Of a DNA stretch of 64,000 nt, positions 35,986 through 48,475 are shown piece after piece. Made by a program: the position numbers and the translations under genes. The stretch's first letter is position 1, and each line of letters starts with the position of its first letter. The notes under the pieces are model-generated. The model was not told where the DNA came from. It did no database searches and saw only the letters and a list, made by a program, of their open reading frames with translations. This stretch comes from Trema orientale (taxonomy: Eukaryota > Streptophyta > Magnoliopsida > Rosales > Cannabaceae): contig JXTC01000019.1 of the NCBI GenBank assembly GCA_002914845.1, positions 1,209,215 to 1,273,214 of the forward strand. Reading direction: 5' to 3'.

Positions 35986-36608
35986 AAGACCAAGGAGATC
36001 TTATAGACAAATGAGTACCGACCCAAATCGCTTTGGTTTAATTTTATCCAGTACCATGTAAGGAACTCTTCAAGAAGAATGGTTAATAACTCGAATTCGC
36101 AAACTAAAATTATGGAGAGAATGAGCCCCCATACGCTTGGCAAAAATTGGGCAGGCGAAATATTTGAGTGAAGACAAATGGTACGGATGAACGGTGTAAG
36201 TGGGAAACAAAGACCTTGTTCGAAAGTATATTCATAAAAGCATGTCCAATCTTCTACAATCGAATCGACCCTTTCGAAGGAATGAGGCAATCTAATTTTT
36301 ATTGAGGGTTGGATGTCATAGTGTCTTCTAATTTTTTCTAAATCGGAATAAGGTAATTTGAATGGAGGATTTTGACCTTGATCAATAATCTATCTCTACC
36401 TAGAAACTTTGCGATACTCTCGGGGATCAATGTGAATTTTCTTTCAGATTATTCATCATGGAACAAGTTTCATTGTGACAACTTGCGATGAAATGAAATG
36501 AGGAATTTTTTGGTCTTTGCTAAAGGTCTTAATTGAAGAGGCTGTGGAGCTCAAATTGTTTTCTAATGGAGTTAATTTGCTATCACTAAGAAGAGTAGTG
36601 TTCCTTAA
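35952..36608 (-). pseudogene. Gag-like ORF in the right palindrome arm, broken at its 5' end
   Basis: Mirror copy of the gene at 35345. An open segment of 112 codons (36290 down to 35952) has LPHSFERVDS in its MPHSFERVD form, WTCFYEYTFEQGLCFPL, FIRTICLHSNISPAQFLPSV and a longer C-terminal end than the left copy (YSFVYKISLVFYKLL). Upstream, where the left copy has its N-terminal half, the frame is interrupted. The ATG equivalent to 35345 lies near 36615. Confidence 0.5.
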
Positions 36609-36697
36609 TCTCATTTTTGTCTACAACAATAAGCATTTGGATAAACAAATGTATTTTTCGTAAAGATGTGTGGATGGTAGTAGTGTTTCACAAGAAG

Positions 36698-36732
36698 AAG
36701 AAGAAGAAGAAGAAGAAGAAAAAGAAAGAAAA
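36698..36732. repeat. (AAG)n microsatellite
   Basis: A run of aag triplets in the right palindrome arm, absent from the left arm. Confidence 0.8.
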
Positions 36733-37826
36733 AGAAAAGACACAATTATATGTATAGAAAGGCATGGATAAATAAAGTAGATTATAAGAGTATATAGACT
36801 CTAACTTGAGTGTTGAATGCATAGTGAAGTTGAAATGGAGAATAAGAGACTTAAGAGAAGTAGAAAAGTAAGAGAGAGTGAAAGATAGAATTGGTTGTAA
36901 AAATGGAGGAAGATTTATAATGGGTAGATAGATGGTTTTGCGGTTTTGAAATTCAAAAAGTTGAAAATAGAGAGAATGTAAGTTCCAAAGAACAGTGATT
37001 TCAAAATTCAAATAAATACAGGAGATTTTCCCAATCCAATCGATGAAGACTCTTAATTGGCAATCCAAGACATAGTGATTTGAGCAATACGAGCCTGCCA
37101 CGCGTCATAATAGTTTGATCAAAGGTTCAAGCAATTAAATTGTCCAAATTTGTGTAATGAACTTGTCCAAATTCGTGGAACGAGTTTCGTCTTGTATTAG
37201 AATAGAATTCGTAAGGTCCGTGGGGCTAGTTGGAAGTCTAATTGGTTTCGTGAGATCTTTTGGTGAATTTTAAACAATTTCTTTTGTCCAAATATTGAGG
37301 AGTTAATGAAGTTTATCTAGTTGAAGAGAACTAGTTCCATTTGGAATTTCGTTGATCATATGGAAAATTCTGAGGAGAATTTCAATTTCTATAACAAGAC
37401 TTAAAACCTTGAATAAATTGAGCAAGACTTTCTTAAAAAGTATGCAATCCGTATGGAATTTGTTTGGCACTAAGAGATATATACAAGATTTTTTGACATG
37501 TGTAGCAAGGTAGCGATGAAAATATTAGTTTAATTACTCCTTTAGTTTGTGTGGTAATTAATTGAGGAATGGAGGGCTGATTGTTGGGGTTAAATTTTGT
37601 TCCTCTGAATTCATTCGTGTATGTATCTGGAAAATTAGTTTCGCCAGGAAGATAACATGCTGAGAAAAAAATTCGAATGGAATATATGATTTCGTATAGA
37701 ATTTGGAGTCGACTTTATTCTAAATGAGATTCTATAATAAGGCCGACTCCATAAGTTACTGTTTGATGGGATTCTATATTGATTTCTATCTAGATAAGCA
37801 AATATTTTGTTTAAATAAGATAGTTT

Positions 37827-37831
<5 letters not shown>

Positions 37832-37859
<28 letters not shown>
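37832..37859. repeat. Poly(T) run
   Basis: About 28 T in a row, replacing a shorter poly(A) of the left arm (near 34139). Confidence 0.8.
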
Positions 37860-37863
<4 letters not shown>

Positions 37864-38140
37864 TTTCATAATTTGAGTAACGAGATTAGATAAGTATCTT
37901 GATTTTATTTAATTACTTGATTTTATAAGATAAATATGAAGAATTCTACTTAAAGTAAAATTCTTTTTTACAAATACGTGTAGATTTTTCATATTGATTC
38001 ATTCATACCAATATTGAGTGACGGAGTCTCCTTTTTGTAGGTATCTTCACGCATCCCAAAGAATTCTAGTTATAGATTTTGCAGTGACCATTGACTTCTC
38101 ATTCGAGTAATTGTAGATATTATAGTCTACAATAGGCGTG

Positions 38141-39669
38141 TTATAATTGATAATTGGGAAATTGACATGGCTAAAAGCAATTTTGAGTAAAATAATTTAG
38201 AGCGTCTTAAAAAATAACTTTTCTGTGAGTATTACAATTTTTTATGATGATGACATAATATGTATCTGATTATTGATTGGTCATAGAAAAGTAATAAATT
38301 TTATGGTCATAAATAGTGTAACACTCGTCGTAAAAAATTGTGACACTTTTAAGAAAATTATTTTTCAAAACACTTGTAAAAAATCATTTTAGTCTAAGTT
38401 ACTCGTAAAAGATAAGACTTCACAGATCACTGACCAAGTGATTGCAAAGAACTCATCGCGACCATGTGTTAGTGCTTATGCCTACGTGATTTTGTTATTC
38501 TTGTTCACGAAGTTTGTTTCTAATATTCAGCATTAAGGAATGAGTTAATCCATGAGAACATAGGTTGTCAAATATATTAGCACCCAACTAGGTTGCAGCT
38601 CTATGTTTAAATCTAGTAAAAAATGTGAAGAAGAAGTCTACAATACCGCGGTTCTGATCTGCATCGCAGAAGAACCCTCCTCTTTTCCTTGCCGAGTATA
38701 CCAATGTCATTTTTTCGTGTAAAGCTAAGCTTTTTGCAATAATTTGTTTCAAATTTAAATGGCTCATGTGAAAGTGATATTGTCCCTCCATAGCAAAAAA
38801 AAAAAAAAAAAGGGTGATATTGTCCCTTCTCTTTCCTGGAATATAATAATTATATATCCTCCTACTCGACGGCTTGACCCTTTCATCAGGTTCATCTAGT
38901 GGATGGCTTGAAATTCTTCTATTATATATCATTTATCTTAATGATCATTTAGCGTGTGGTCAAACCTTTCTTCTTGCTTGCTGAATTCAAAACTTTGTCC
39001 TTTTCCCCAATTTGGTCAAGCTTCACATATGAAAATTTTATATTTTATTTATGATTAGGTGGCAGATCTGTAATTATAATTGATCTTATGTGGTGTTAGA
39101 AATCAATAAATAATGCTTCGTAGAAATTCTATTTATTACTGAAAAATGCTACTTAGCAGAAAGTTACATATTTTAATTAGTGGCTTGTCGAAATTACCCT
39201 TTGACAGTATGCTAGATTAATCTGGGCTTGTGGGTTCATCATGTTGCGAAGGTAAGTTTAATTAAAAAGAAAAAAAGAAAAAAAAAAAAAAAGAAAAAGA
39301 AAGATAGAAGAAAATACTCTTAGCTGATTACTCTTTTTTTTTTTAATTTTTTTTTAAATTTTTATCATTCAGACATGGTCATGTAAAATTCTGCACTTTT
39401 CTGATTCCAATTGTTTTTATCTTTCTTTTTTTTTTTTTTAAATATAAATTTAAATTCAACCAACACTGACGGAATCAATGGTACAAGTTTCAAGTTGTAC
39501 GGGTGCCTATCTCATAATCATGTTGAAAATGGTCCAAAAAGCCACGTACGTTTTTCTCTTTTTTTGGGAAGGACACGTTTAGCTTCTAATTGTCAAAGAT
39601 TATTTTTATGCTCATCTACTCTATCCCACACGACAACCACTCGTCCATATCTTCATCTTGTTTCCTTAC
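38141..39669 (+). promoter_or_regulatory. Upstream duplication unit and promoter of peptide copy 3
   Basis: No gene. Blocks at about 38620-38900 (gaagaagaagtctacaat, gtgtaaagctaagctttt and ctactcgacggcttg) recur upstream of copies 1, 2 and 4. ttcaagttgtacgggtgcct (near 39490) recurs in the copy-2 promoter. A/T homopolymers occupy about 39250-39430. Confidence 0.5.
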
Positions 39670-39678
39670 TATAAATAG
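39670..39678 (+). promoter_or_regulatory. TATA box of peptide copy 3
   Basis: TATAAATAG about 100 bp before the usable ATG, followed by the shared leader phrase tagctcattgataatt. Confidence 0.7.
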
Positions 39679-39772
39679 ACGTCATACCTATAGCTCATTG
39701 ATAATTTGAGATTTGAAACTTTTGAGCACTATATCCCATTTCTCTCTACTAATCAAAACAAACGTGTCTGAG

Positions 39773-40105
39773 ATGAAACGTTTCGTGTGTTTTTCTCTTC
39801 TTGTCCTCTTAATATTGCTATCATCACATTCTCTTCCAACTTCGGCTCACCAAGGTGATATGGATACAAATTTGCATCACCACGAAAGACATGATATGTC
39901 GTCAAAAGCCAAAGATTTTATTAGTTCATTCGAAAACCGAAAGCTTCGGATTTATGTCAGAAGAAGAGGTGGCGGCGGTAGAGGCGGCGGCGCAGTTGCA
40001 GCCGGGGCTCGAGGAAGAACATCGTCCGGCGCCATTGGAAAACGACCAGCTTTTGTTCCTGTCTTCTTGGCTTTGACCCTATTCCTTGGTGTTGTTTTGT
40101 TGTAG
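39773..40105 (+). CDS. Small secreted Arg/Gly-rich peptide precursor, family copy 3
   Basis: 110 residues from the ATG at 39773. The start used by the other copies has become GTG (39764-39766, reading VSEM), so translation must begin at the next Met, three codons on. The signal peptide is still complete (FVCFSLLVLLILL). The mature part has HQGDMDTNLHHHERHDM, SSKAKDF, the basic core KLRIYVRRRGGGGRGGG, GARGRTSSGAIGKRPAF and the tail VFLALTLFLGVVLL. TATA box and leader are intact. The function is unknown. It is closest to copy 2 in promoter and core. Confidence 0.75.
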   Translation: MKRFVCFSLLVLLILLSSHSLPTSAHQGDMDTNLHHHERHDMSSKAKDFISSFENRKLRIYVRRRGGGGRGGGAVAAGARGRTSSGAIGKRPAFVPVFLALTLFLGVVLL

Positions 40106-41860
40106 TTTTGCTTTCCTTTAGATTATGCCTTGTTCATATTTTCTAGTGCTACAAGATCCAGATTAGGAGGAAGTGTAAGTGGATCTTGATTCATATTAAT
40201 TCAAGATTGAAGATTCTTATTGATTTATTTATTTATTTTTGTTTCCCAAGGGGGTAGTCCTTGATTGTTCATTATTTAGGTCTGTTTTTGTCGTATTCTT
40301 TTTTTAGCGGGTATATATGTACCAATATTGTCACTTATTTGTTGTTGAAAGATCGAATAAAAACTGTAAATGGGTGTTTGTCTATACCGTCATTGAAATT
40401 GTTTATACAGATATGCACACATACATATATACAATTATCTATAACTAATGCTCCCATATGATCGATCAAAAATTTTGGTAAGCAAATACGAAGAAATGTG
40501 CCAATATAGTTTCTTAAAATAAAGAATGCAACTAACTTTAGACTTTCTGCAAATAGGGATGGGAGAATTAGTCAACTATATTAGAATGAATAATTAATTA
40601 GCAGCAAATCTTTGGTAGAAAATAGGTTCAAACCACCAAGTACCGAGCTTTCTACTACTATAGCTAATTCACTTAACTCTATTTAGACAAGAACCTAAAC
40701 CCTTAACTACGAGTGTACAAAACATTTAAAGGAGTCAAACTATATATATATGAAAAGTTTTCACATAGGGTTGACTTTGAAAGATAAAAGCTAATATTTG
40801 TTATGAGGTACGGAGCTATGCTCCTCTTGATAGGGTTTTTTTTTTTCCCCCTTTCTCTAAAGTACCTTTTGCGACATGTGGTCATATGTTAGAGTCTCTC
40901 ACTACTACAAATAACGTTTTGGACATTAGTTAAAACTGTTGTCCAACTACCTCGGACTTTGGTTCTAGAACGGTCGTTTAAGAGGCCAACATCCCAAGTC
41001 GTTTAAGGTGGTTCATGAATCAACTTATTCTACGGTTATGTCGGATTTGTAGTTCAAGTGGATCACGACAAAATTATATCCCAAGTGCTTATACGGAGGG
41101 ATATTCATATAATTATTTCTTTCTCCCTGTATTTCATATAATCCTAAATTAAGATCAACAAAAAAATCATACCCATGAATATTCACGCACAGGATAAACA
41201 AAACTAACTATACAACTAAGCTATAATTAATCGTATCTTTATTAGCTAGGCAAGACTGGTGGCTCATCAACTCAAATTGATGAACTCGTGGGCCCATTCC
41301 ACCGAATGTTATTGATCTCTTGTTTCGTGTAACGTTCTTTTTTGCCATTGCACTAAATTTTTAAAAATAAAAGATGTGTGTGAAATTATAGGATTAGAGA
41401 ATGAAAATGCATAAACAAAATAAACAATATACAATGTTGTACTACAAATTAAGATATCTTACATGATTGTTCAATCATTGCACATGTTTGAATCTAGTCA
41501 AAAATCCCACGTGTAATGATGTATTTCCATTACATTAAATCTGCGTTCAACATTTAATGGTTGCCGAGGACACTAAATGTTCATTTAGATGTCAAAACTT
41601 GTTTGTAGAAGAAGTCTGTGCACTAGAATTTTGGTCTTATAGGCGACTTAGTTCCACTTCTCCCTTTTGCCAAGCACACTCTTAAGTAGTATTCCATTTT
41701 TAAGGGCGGCGCATAATGTGTTTTTGTTAGTAATGTACGAAAGTTGAGTTTTGTATTCATGATATCAAAATTGTTGAATTGAATTTAATGACTTAGAGAT
41801 ACGAAGATACAAAGTTCAATTAAGGGACTAAACTTTACAAAGACTCCAATCCGAGTACAA
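40106..41860. other. 3' flank of peptide copy 3 and spacer
   Basis: The region about 40480-40800 (aagaaatg, aactttagact, gcagcaaatctttggtagaa) resembles the 3' flanks of copies 2 (31210-31520) and 4 (45840-46200), so the duplicated unit reaches about 900 bp past the gene. No other gene is seen. Confidence 0.5.
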
Positions 41861-41865
41861 GCGCC

Positions 41866-41945
41866 TCCGATCAGGCGCTGAAGCTCGCGCTAGCCTTCTC
41901 TCTTCTCCGACTCCAATTCAAGTACAAGCGCCTCCGAAGCAAAAT
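41866..41945 (+). pseudogene. Fragment resembling MPS1 exon 1
   Basis: The + frame reads DQALKLALAFSLLRLQFK, against DEAAVKLALAISLLRSKH in the MPS1 gene at 15083. Over 39 bases I count 8 differences. A local duplication of agtacaagcgcctccga flanks it. The downstream MPS1 exons are not visible. I read it as a relic of a duplicated MPS1 copy. A short chance match is possible but unlikely in view of the similar relic at 60915. Confidence 0.5.
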
Positions 41946-43720
41946 GACTGTTTTTCGAAATCGACAAATTATAGTCTCTGTTCTGTTTTTGGTTGACTAG
42001 AAAGTCCAGCTAAAAAAGAACACACACTTTTTTTTTTATTAATAATTTTTTTTATTCGTTGCTATCATTGTTGTGCTTTCTGGACATGTTAACATTATAT
42101 CTAAGGAAATCTCCAACAAGTTTTTTGAGTGTAGAAGAAGAAGAAGGGGAAAAAATCCTTACTGATTAGACCCTTTTCTTGTTTTGTGTAAAGCTAAGCT
42201 TTGATGTAACTTGTTTGAAATCTAAAGAGCCAAGTGCCTTGGGATATATATTTAATATTTTCCCTGTCTTTTTATTGAATATGTCTGGCAATCTTCTTAC
42301 TTGACGGCTTGAAATTAAGTTAAAATAGTCACTGGCGTGTGTTTCAACTTTCTTCTCCCTTAAAAACCTTATATTTAATGAGAAATGCTAAGAAGCTCTA
42401 TGGTACTACTAAAATATTATTTTTGGGTGTGATAATTTTTTGTAATTAATCACTGACTAAAAATATTAAATCACAAATAATGTGATAATTGTGTAATTTG
42501 GGGTCAATTATGAAAATTTGACATATTAATTTTTCATCGAAAAATTGCTAAATTTATGCCATGTCAACAAGAAGTTAAAGACCATTTGAAAACCCCATTT
42601 GTGATGAGATGTCAGCACCCAATTGGAAGTATTTTCGACTACTTGTCAAAATCGAATTGGAACAATTAAGCAAATATTGTTAGAGTAACCAATGAAATAG
42701 TACTATGTGTCAAGCTATTATTTGATCCCTTTATTACATATGTGTCAAAACCTAAAGCATGGTTGTATAATTTAGTGACACCTCACCATGTATATGTGTC
42801 AATATAGTTAGCACTTCAGTTATGTACTATAAGTCGGTTCTTATTATCCGCTGGATACTTATATATAGTCAAAACCCCTTTGTCACAGAGGAGGAGGAAG
42901 AACAGATGGATAAAAATCTTCAATTCTCTTTTGTTTGGCTGTGCTATTTCTCTCTCTCTCTCTTTCTCGCTCTCTATTTCTTGTTCTTCGTATATATATC
43001 TGAAACTTCCGAACTCATTAAATAATCAGCTTGCTTCAGCTTATATATGTTTCCCACTAAATCTACCATAATCCTTCTTCTCACTTCTCTCAAGCTCAAA
43101 CCCGATTGTTAACTTATGTCATATGTATAAAGTCTCGTAATTTCCTCTTCAATCACGAGTTCCATTGAATTCTTGCCTTTTGTTTGACCGTCAGATCATC
43201 ATCATCATTACTATCAATATATCATTTCTCTTTTCTTTCCTTCCCACCGAGTTTGTGTTTCTTAACCATTCTTGGTTCTATCAATTATATCATCTTTTGG
43301 ATATTAATTCTAAAGCACCATATACTCTCTTACTATCGGTTTGGTTCATTAAATCATAGTCATGCAAATCCTATTCACGTTCTTATCATCATCACTATTA
43401 TTACCTTTTGTCTTTATTATTTTCATCATCACTCTTTACTTTTCTTAGAATCCGAGGCTACTCCCATCTTCATATCATCATTATCTTCATCCCACATTTT
43501 TTACAAGACTTGGTCATCAAGTTTTCTCACATGTACACAAACTTATACACACACGTGCATTTACATATATATATATATACATACACATATATTTTTATAA
43601 TTATTGTTATTATTATTATTACTTATATCATATCCTATAGAGATCTTTGGGCATCGAGCTACTCTCCACAACTTTGTGCTTGACCTGTAGCATAAGTCCG
43701 AGGTGTTGTACTCTCTATTG

Positions 43721-43776
<56 letters not shown>

Positions 43777-45112
43777 GTCTTGTATCTCTACTTTGGCGGG
43801 CAATTCGTATTGCTGCTCTAAGTGTAATCAATTACTATGCTTTCTCTTCCCCGTAAAGTAATCTGTATTACTGCGTTGAGTGTATACGGTTACTTTGCTT
43901 CCTTTTTAATTATGGTGCGTATTTATTTAGTGATATGTGTTGTTTTCCCTCGCAACCGATCACGTCGCTTTATTTAAATTTTAACATTTTAATTTCAGTT
44001 ATTTATTATTATTTCTGATGATATGGCAGGACTTACCGCCCCGTAATTCTAACCCCTTTAATTAACTAAAATTGATATATGGACAGTATCGCCTTCGTCA
44101 GTTTCTAACTATTTATTTTTTTACGCTTTATTTCTGCTCCTAATTTCTAGTTGACGCCATGGTCGATTTATTCGCCTCAATCAACTAGTAATATTTAATT
44201 CCTTATCTATTTATTTTATTGTATTATTATATTACTTTTAGTCCTCAGTCGACAATATGGGCAGTTTATTCATCTCTGTTAATTTTTAATATTATTTTAT
44301 TCTTATTTATTCCTATGCGCACTAAGTGAGTCATCCTTGCAACTGCCAATCTTGTCAAGATACGTAGGAAGAGTTGTTCTCATTGCGACTGCCTATCCTT
44401 TTTCGACACGTGGAAGTGTTGTGATGAACCTTTCTACTGTGCATTTTAATGTTCTAATCCAATTATCCTCTGCTTTGTTGTAATTAAGTACATGTCACAC
44501 TAATTAATTCATAACACAATTCTGACCCCAAACAATTATTGTATTGGCTTGTCGAAGTTATCATTTGAATGAAACTAAAGAGTACCTATTATGCTAAGTA
44601 TTACACTAATAGAGCATTGTGACCCATATATAAATTTTATGATAAGTGTTACACTAAAAACTACAGGTGCCATAAAGCATTGTTTATAGGCAAAGGTTGG
44701 TCTGAATATTAATAACCCGTGGTTTTTGATAAAATGAATCAATTGTAAGTTATTAGTTTAAATTGACCATGTGTTAAAATCACTGTGATGTTTTTTTTTT
44801 TTTTTTTTGAAAGAGCACTGTGACGTTATATGATAGAAAATATGTAGTGTAACTTGCCTTATAAAAATATGCGGGTGCTGGTTCCTAAATTGACTCTGTA
44901 TTATGGTTTACATGGTTTATATTTTATCCTAAAGTAAGGCTGATGGAATAATTGGTAAACTTGTAACATTCTCATGTTATGGTCCAAGCACACACATTCT
45001 TGCCACGTGTGAATGTACTGTTAATAATTTGGGCCCAGTTTTCTGGCCCACCACAACAAGTTTCCCTGCATATCCATGATATATTGATATTCAATCTTCA
45101 TCTTATTCTTAT
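41946..45112. other. Upstream unit of peptide copy 4, gene-free
   Basis: 42120-42360 matches the upstream blocks of copies 1 and 3 (gtgtaaagctaagctttg, ttcttacttgacggcttgaa). 43150-43620 is rich in atcatc and tatt repeats. 44860-44960 (tatgcgggtgctggttccta, aaggctgatgga) matches 19225-19320 of copy 1. I see no convincing coding sequence. Confidence 0.45.
43722..43774. repeat. (TA)n microsatellite, about 26 units
   Basis: An uninterrupted ta tract of 53 bp. Likely to vary in length between individuals. Confidence 0.95.
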
Positions 45113-45121
45113 TATAAATAG
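45113..45121 (+). promoter_or_regulatory. TATA box of peptide copy 4
   Basis: TATAAATAG, 71 bp before the ATG, with the upstream phrase cttcatcttattcttat and the leader ttagctcattgctaatt. Confidence 0.7.
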
Positions 45122-45183
45122 AAGCCATAATTAGCTCATTGCTAATTCAAAGCACTATTCCATTCCCTCCTGCTCCACCAAAC

Positions 45184-45519
45184 ATGTCTGAGTTGAAACG
45201 TTTGTTCTGTTTTTCTCTGCTAGTTCTCTTAATATTGCTATCTCAATCTCTCCCAAGCTCAGCTCATCAAGGTGTCTTGTATCCAAATCTGCATCATCAT
45301 GATCAAACACCAATATCACCAAAAAGCAAAGATGTTCTTGCTTCATTAATGGAATCTCAAAAGCTTCAGATTTACGTTAGAAAAAGATCTGGCGGCGGTG
45401 GCGGCGGACTAGCAACCCGAGGTCGCAGCAGAACATCATCAGCTATTGGGAAACGACCACCTTTTCTCCATGTCTTCCTGTGTTTGAGCCTTTTCCTTGG
45501 TGTCATCATTTTGTTATAG
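45184..45519 (+). CDS. Small secreted Arg/Gly-rich peptide precursor, family copy 4
   Basis: 111 residues starting MSELKRLFCFSLL. The signal peptide ends near SSAHQG. Then come NLHHHDQTPISPKSKD, the core KLQIYVRKRSGGGGGG, TRGRSRTSSAIGKRPPF and the tail VFLCLSLFLGVIILL. All family landmarks are present, with promoter, TATA box and leader, so this is the best candidate for a fully intact member. The spacing between the TSSA small-residue site, the basic spacer and the hydrophobic tail suits a GPI-anchor signal, though that is only a prediction by eye. No known peptide hormone motif is recognised. Confidence 0.8.
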   Translation: MSELKRLFCFSLLVLLILLSQSLPSSAHQGVLYPNLHHHDQTPISPKSKDVLASLMESQKLQIYVRKRSGGGGGGLATRGRSRTSSAIGKRPPFLHVFLCLSLFLGVIILL

Positions 45520-48475
45520 TTTGTTTTCTTGTTACGTTATTTCTAGTTCATAACATAACAAATCAGGAAGAAGGGTATGTGGATCTTGATTCATGTTCGA
45601 GATTAATCCCCACCTTTTTCTCCAAGTTTCTATGATTGTTTTAGTGCGGTTTGTCTTTGTCACATCTTTTTTTAAGTGGGTATGTGCGTATAATATATAT
45701 CACTTACTATGTTGTTTTGGCAGATTGAATTAAGATTGTAATTTGGGTGTGACAGAAAACTGTTTTTAGTACCCTAACTGAATATGTTTGTTCATATACA
45801 TACATATGTACACACATACAAATCACCAATATCTCCTTCAACAGAGGAAATGCAACTAATTATAGACTTTTTTTTGTGTAAATACAGTTGGAAGAAGTCA
45901 ATTATATCAGAAAGAAGCAGCAAATCTTTAGGTAGAAGAATAAGTAAAAACCATCTAAACCCTTATAAGGGACAAGATTTAAATGAGTCAAAGTACGAGA
46001 AAAGTATACAATAGGATTTAGCTAATACGTACTAAATATAACATTCACTGTGAAGATATGCACGGTTACAAGAATCTAAACTGCAAACCCTTATGTAAGA
46101 CAAAGAGTATAAGGGAAACTATTAGAAAAGTTTTCAATAGGATTAGGATCGACTTTGAGAGATTCAGCCAATATTTGTTATGAGGTATGAAGTTCTGTTC
46201 CTTTGGGTAGGCTACTGATCTTGTAGATTTTGTTTCTCTTTTTTGGGGTCCTAAAGTACCTTTTGAGACACTTGGTCATACCCTTGTGTCCCTACAACTT
46301 AAGCACATTCCTACACTCAAAAATAAATAAATAAATTACTGGAAAATATAATACCATAAAAATGTACCAGAATTTTTAACTATGATACTAAAAGATGAAT
46401 AAATTAAAATTATTATATTTCCTTTTTTTTAAAATAAAAGAGAGGAAAAAAAAGAAAAACAGCTGTGTATGTCCTAGATCTTAGAACAAAAATATTGCTC
46501 TCATTTCTGAAAAACATGATTCAAACGAAAATCTCTTAGAACATGGCTGGTAGAGTAATACATCTTATCATATTAACATCAAAATAAATCATATCATATC
46601 ACAAGTATGGAATGCCATTCATTTTGGTGGTCCTTAGTAAAGAGAACCCCACTCAAATGTCAGCCTTGCTGCTCTTTTTTGCTCCACTGAATTCCTCATG
46701 GCCAGTCCTGTGTCTCTCGAGCCAGTTATATCCTGCAGCTTTAACCCAAAGGAGAAATGACCCTTCTATGTTCTCTATAGAATCTAATGAGAACAGAACA
46801 TAATAAAAAGTCAGGTTCCCCTGACATTTTCATGCTCATGGCCCTCTTCTAGGCCGCCCAAATCCACAGATATTTTGGTTCATGAAAGTGCCTCCAAGCT
46901 TTAAAAACATAGTTTGCTTAGTCAAAAACACACTCACGGACACACACATAGACATGTTCAAAGGACACTTTAGTCACGTTTCTAAGGCAAACTTAAGCCT
47001 GAAATCTCCATCCAATCTATTCATGTGCCTTTTTTTATTTTTTCCCCCTTTCACTTTAATGTCCTTTTCTTTTTCCTTCTTTCTTTTTTTTTTTTCCAAA
47101 ACATCAGCCCAAAGTTGTAGATTTTGTTTACACACAAAGTTGTTCTTGTACAGCTAAAAGCAAAAAAAAGAGAGAGAGCAAAGGAAAAGGGAAAAAGAAA
47201 ATAATCAATCCTGTCACCAACAAAAGTGTAAGAATAGCCACCGCTAGCCGTTCTTTACCATTGATTAGTGTGAGTATCACGGTTCGTAATATTCACATGG
47301 GCCGGGCCCATACCGATCAAGGGACCGGGAATGACAATTTTTCCTTAGATAACGCAGCTGATCATGATACCAAACCTGAGATAGAGCAACAGAGTTCTGT
47401 TTCGAAATCATGTTAATGACTTTCCATGCCTACTATCCACCAAAGAAGAAAATGACAAGTCGTCTATGTGAATGTTGTTGGTGTGTAGCTTCTCTTTTGT
47501 TTGAAATCTGTTTAGTTTTCGACGACAGAGGCGCCAAAAGCGCTTTTTCCGGATCTTTTCAGACATTTTTCTAATATTCAAAAAGCGGCTGTCTTTGTTG
47601 GGATGATTGTTTCTTTTGTAATGTTTTTTTCCTGTTGAGAAATTAAATGATGGGAAGATAGCATTAGCATATAAGTAGCTTCCTATAAGAAATGAAAATT
47701 GAGTTAGAACTTTATGGTCCAATTCCACAAAATAAATATTGAACAAATATCCAAATATAAAAGAATTGGCAATCACTATAAGGAGAACTATATAGCCTTT
47801 TGTTAATTTTTTTTATCAATTTGAAGCACACATCAATAGGATTATACGAATCCGCAGCCGCGGCCTATTTGAGAATTCTCCATAAGAAAAAAGAAAAGAA
47901 AAATAAGATAAGCACCTAATTCGATTCTTTCTAAGCAGTTATAGACTAAATAACCAATATTTGCTTAAAGATGGTGAATCAGTTCCTTGAAATGAAAGAA
48001 GATGAGCCTCTTTATTCTTTTGCTGTTGCTTTATGATCATGAAATAGTGTGATCAACTCCTTTAAATCATAGTGCAAAAAAGCATATTCCTTAATCTAAA
48101 TATATATTATAATTCTCCAATGTTTAGTGAAAGTGTAAATGTATTAGTAGAAAAGTTAATCTGCAAAGCTTTCATATTTGGTTTGAATATTAAAAATTCT
48201 GCATATCAAAGAGAACAGGAACCACATGGCTGGCCTCAGTTTGATTTCATTGGATTCTTCTTTACCACCGACTGTCCATGAACAGAAATCATTATGTACA
48301 TGAAGTGCTATCACCTTTTTTCTTTTAATTTTTTTTTAACTTTTTCAAGAGTTATTTATATCCCTTCGCTTACAAGTGTTTAAAAACAAGTTACTCCCTT
48401 GTATCTCACACACCCCTAATCAATTTCTTATTAAAAAAAAAAAAAACTTGGTTATAAGCAAATTAATTTAAGGTC
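45520..48475. other. 3' flank of copy 4 and gene-free spacer
   Basis: 45840-46220 is the shared 3' flank of the peptide unit, with an internal partial repeat of its own (46090-46180 again carries agttttcaataggatt). 46600-47400 is unique sequence with weak open frames and no motif. T- and A-rich runs lie at 47030-47100 and 48310-48450. Confidence 0.4.

Larger units (their letters stand above)
33861..38140. mobile_element. Giant palindromic element with arms of about 2.1 kb
   Basis: The left arm (33861-35965) and right arm (35999-38140) are inverted copies around a spacer of about 33 bp. Outer ends are ggcataggtgtagaccgtga and, inverted, tatagtctacaataggcgt. Inner ends are gtcatttgtctatag and cttatagacaaatgagtac. 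Arms differ at many positions and by small indels, unlike the near-identical direct repeat. Each arm carries a TATA-like tataaatag, a long leader and a gag-like frame. It could be two inverted insertions of one element or a fold-back element. Confidence 0.8.

Noticed and set aside
36698-36732. Regular short repeats that might suggest a CRISPR-like array
   Set aside because: A simple AAG microsatellite without spacers, in a plant genome.
36688-37101. 137-codon - strand frame in the right palindrome arm
   Set aside because: It covers the promoter and leader of the gag-like gene and ends in an (AAG)n tract. The matching left-arm frame diverges in its first 25 codons.
40900-40911. CACTACTACAAA, like a CACTA transposon end
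   Set aside because: I found no inverted partner or target duplication within the next several kilobases, so it may be chance or a lone fragment.
43184-43600. 138-codon frame with hydrophobic stretches
   Set aside because: It is made of atcatc and tata simple repeats, and several frames are open at once.
46612-46803. 63-codon frame as another secreted peptide
   Set aside because: It lacks the basic core and tail of the family, has no TATA box at the expected place, and shows no similarity to the other copies.
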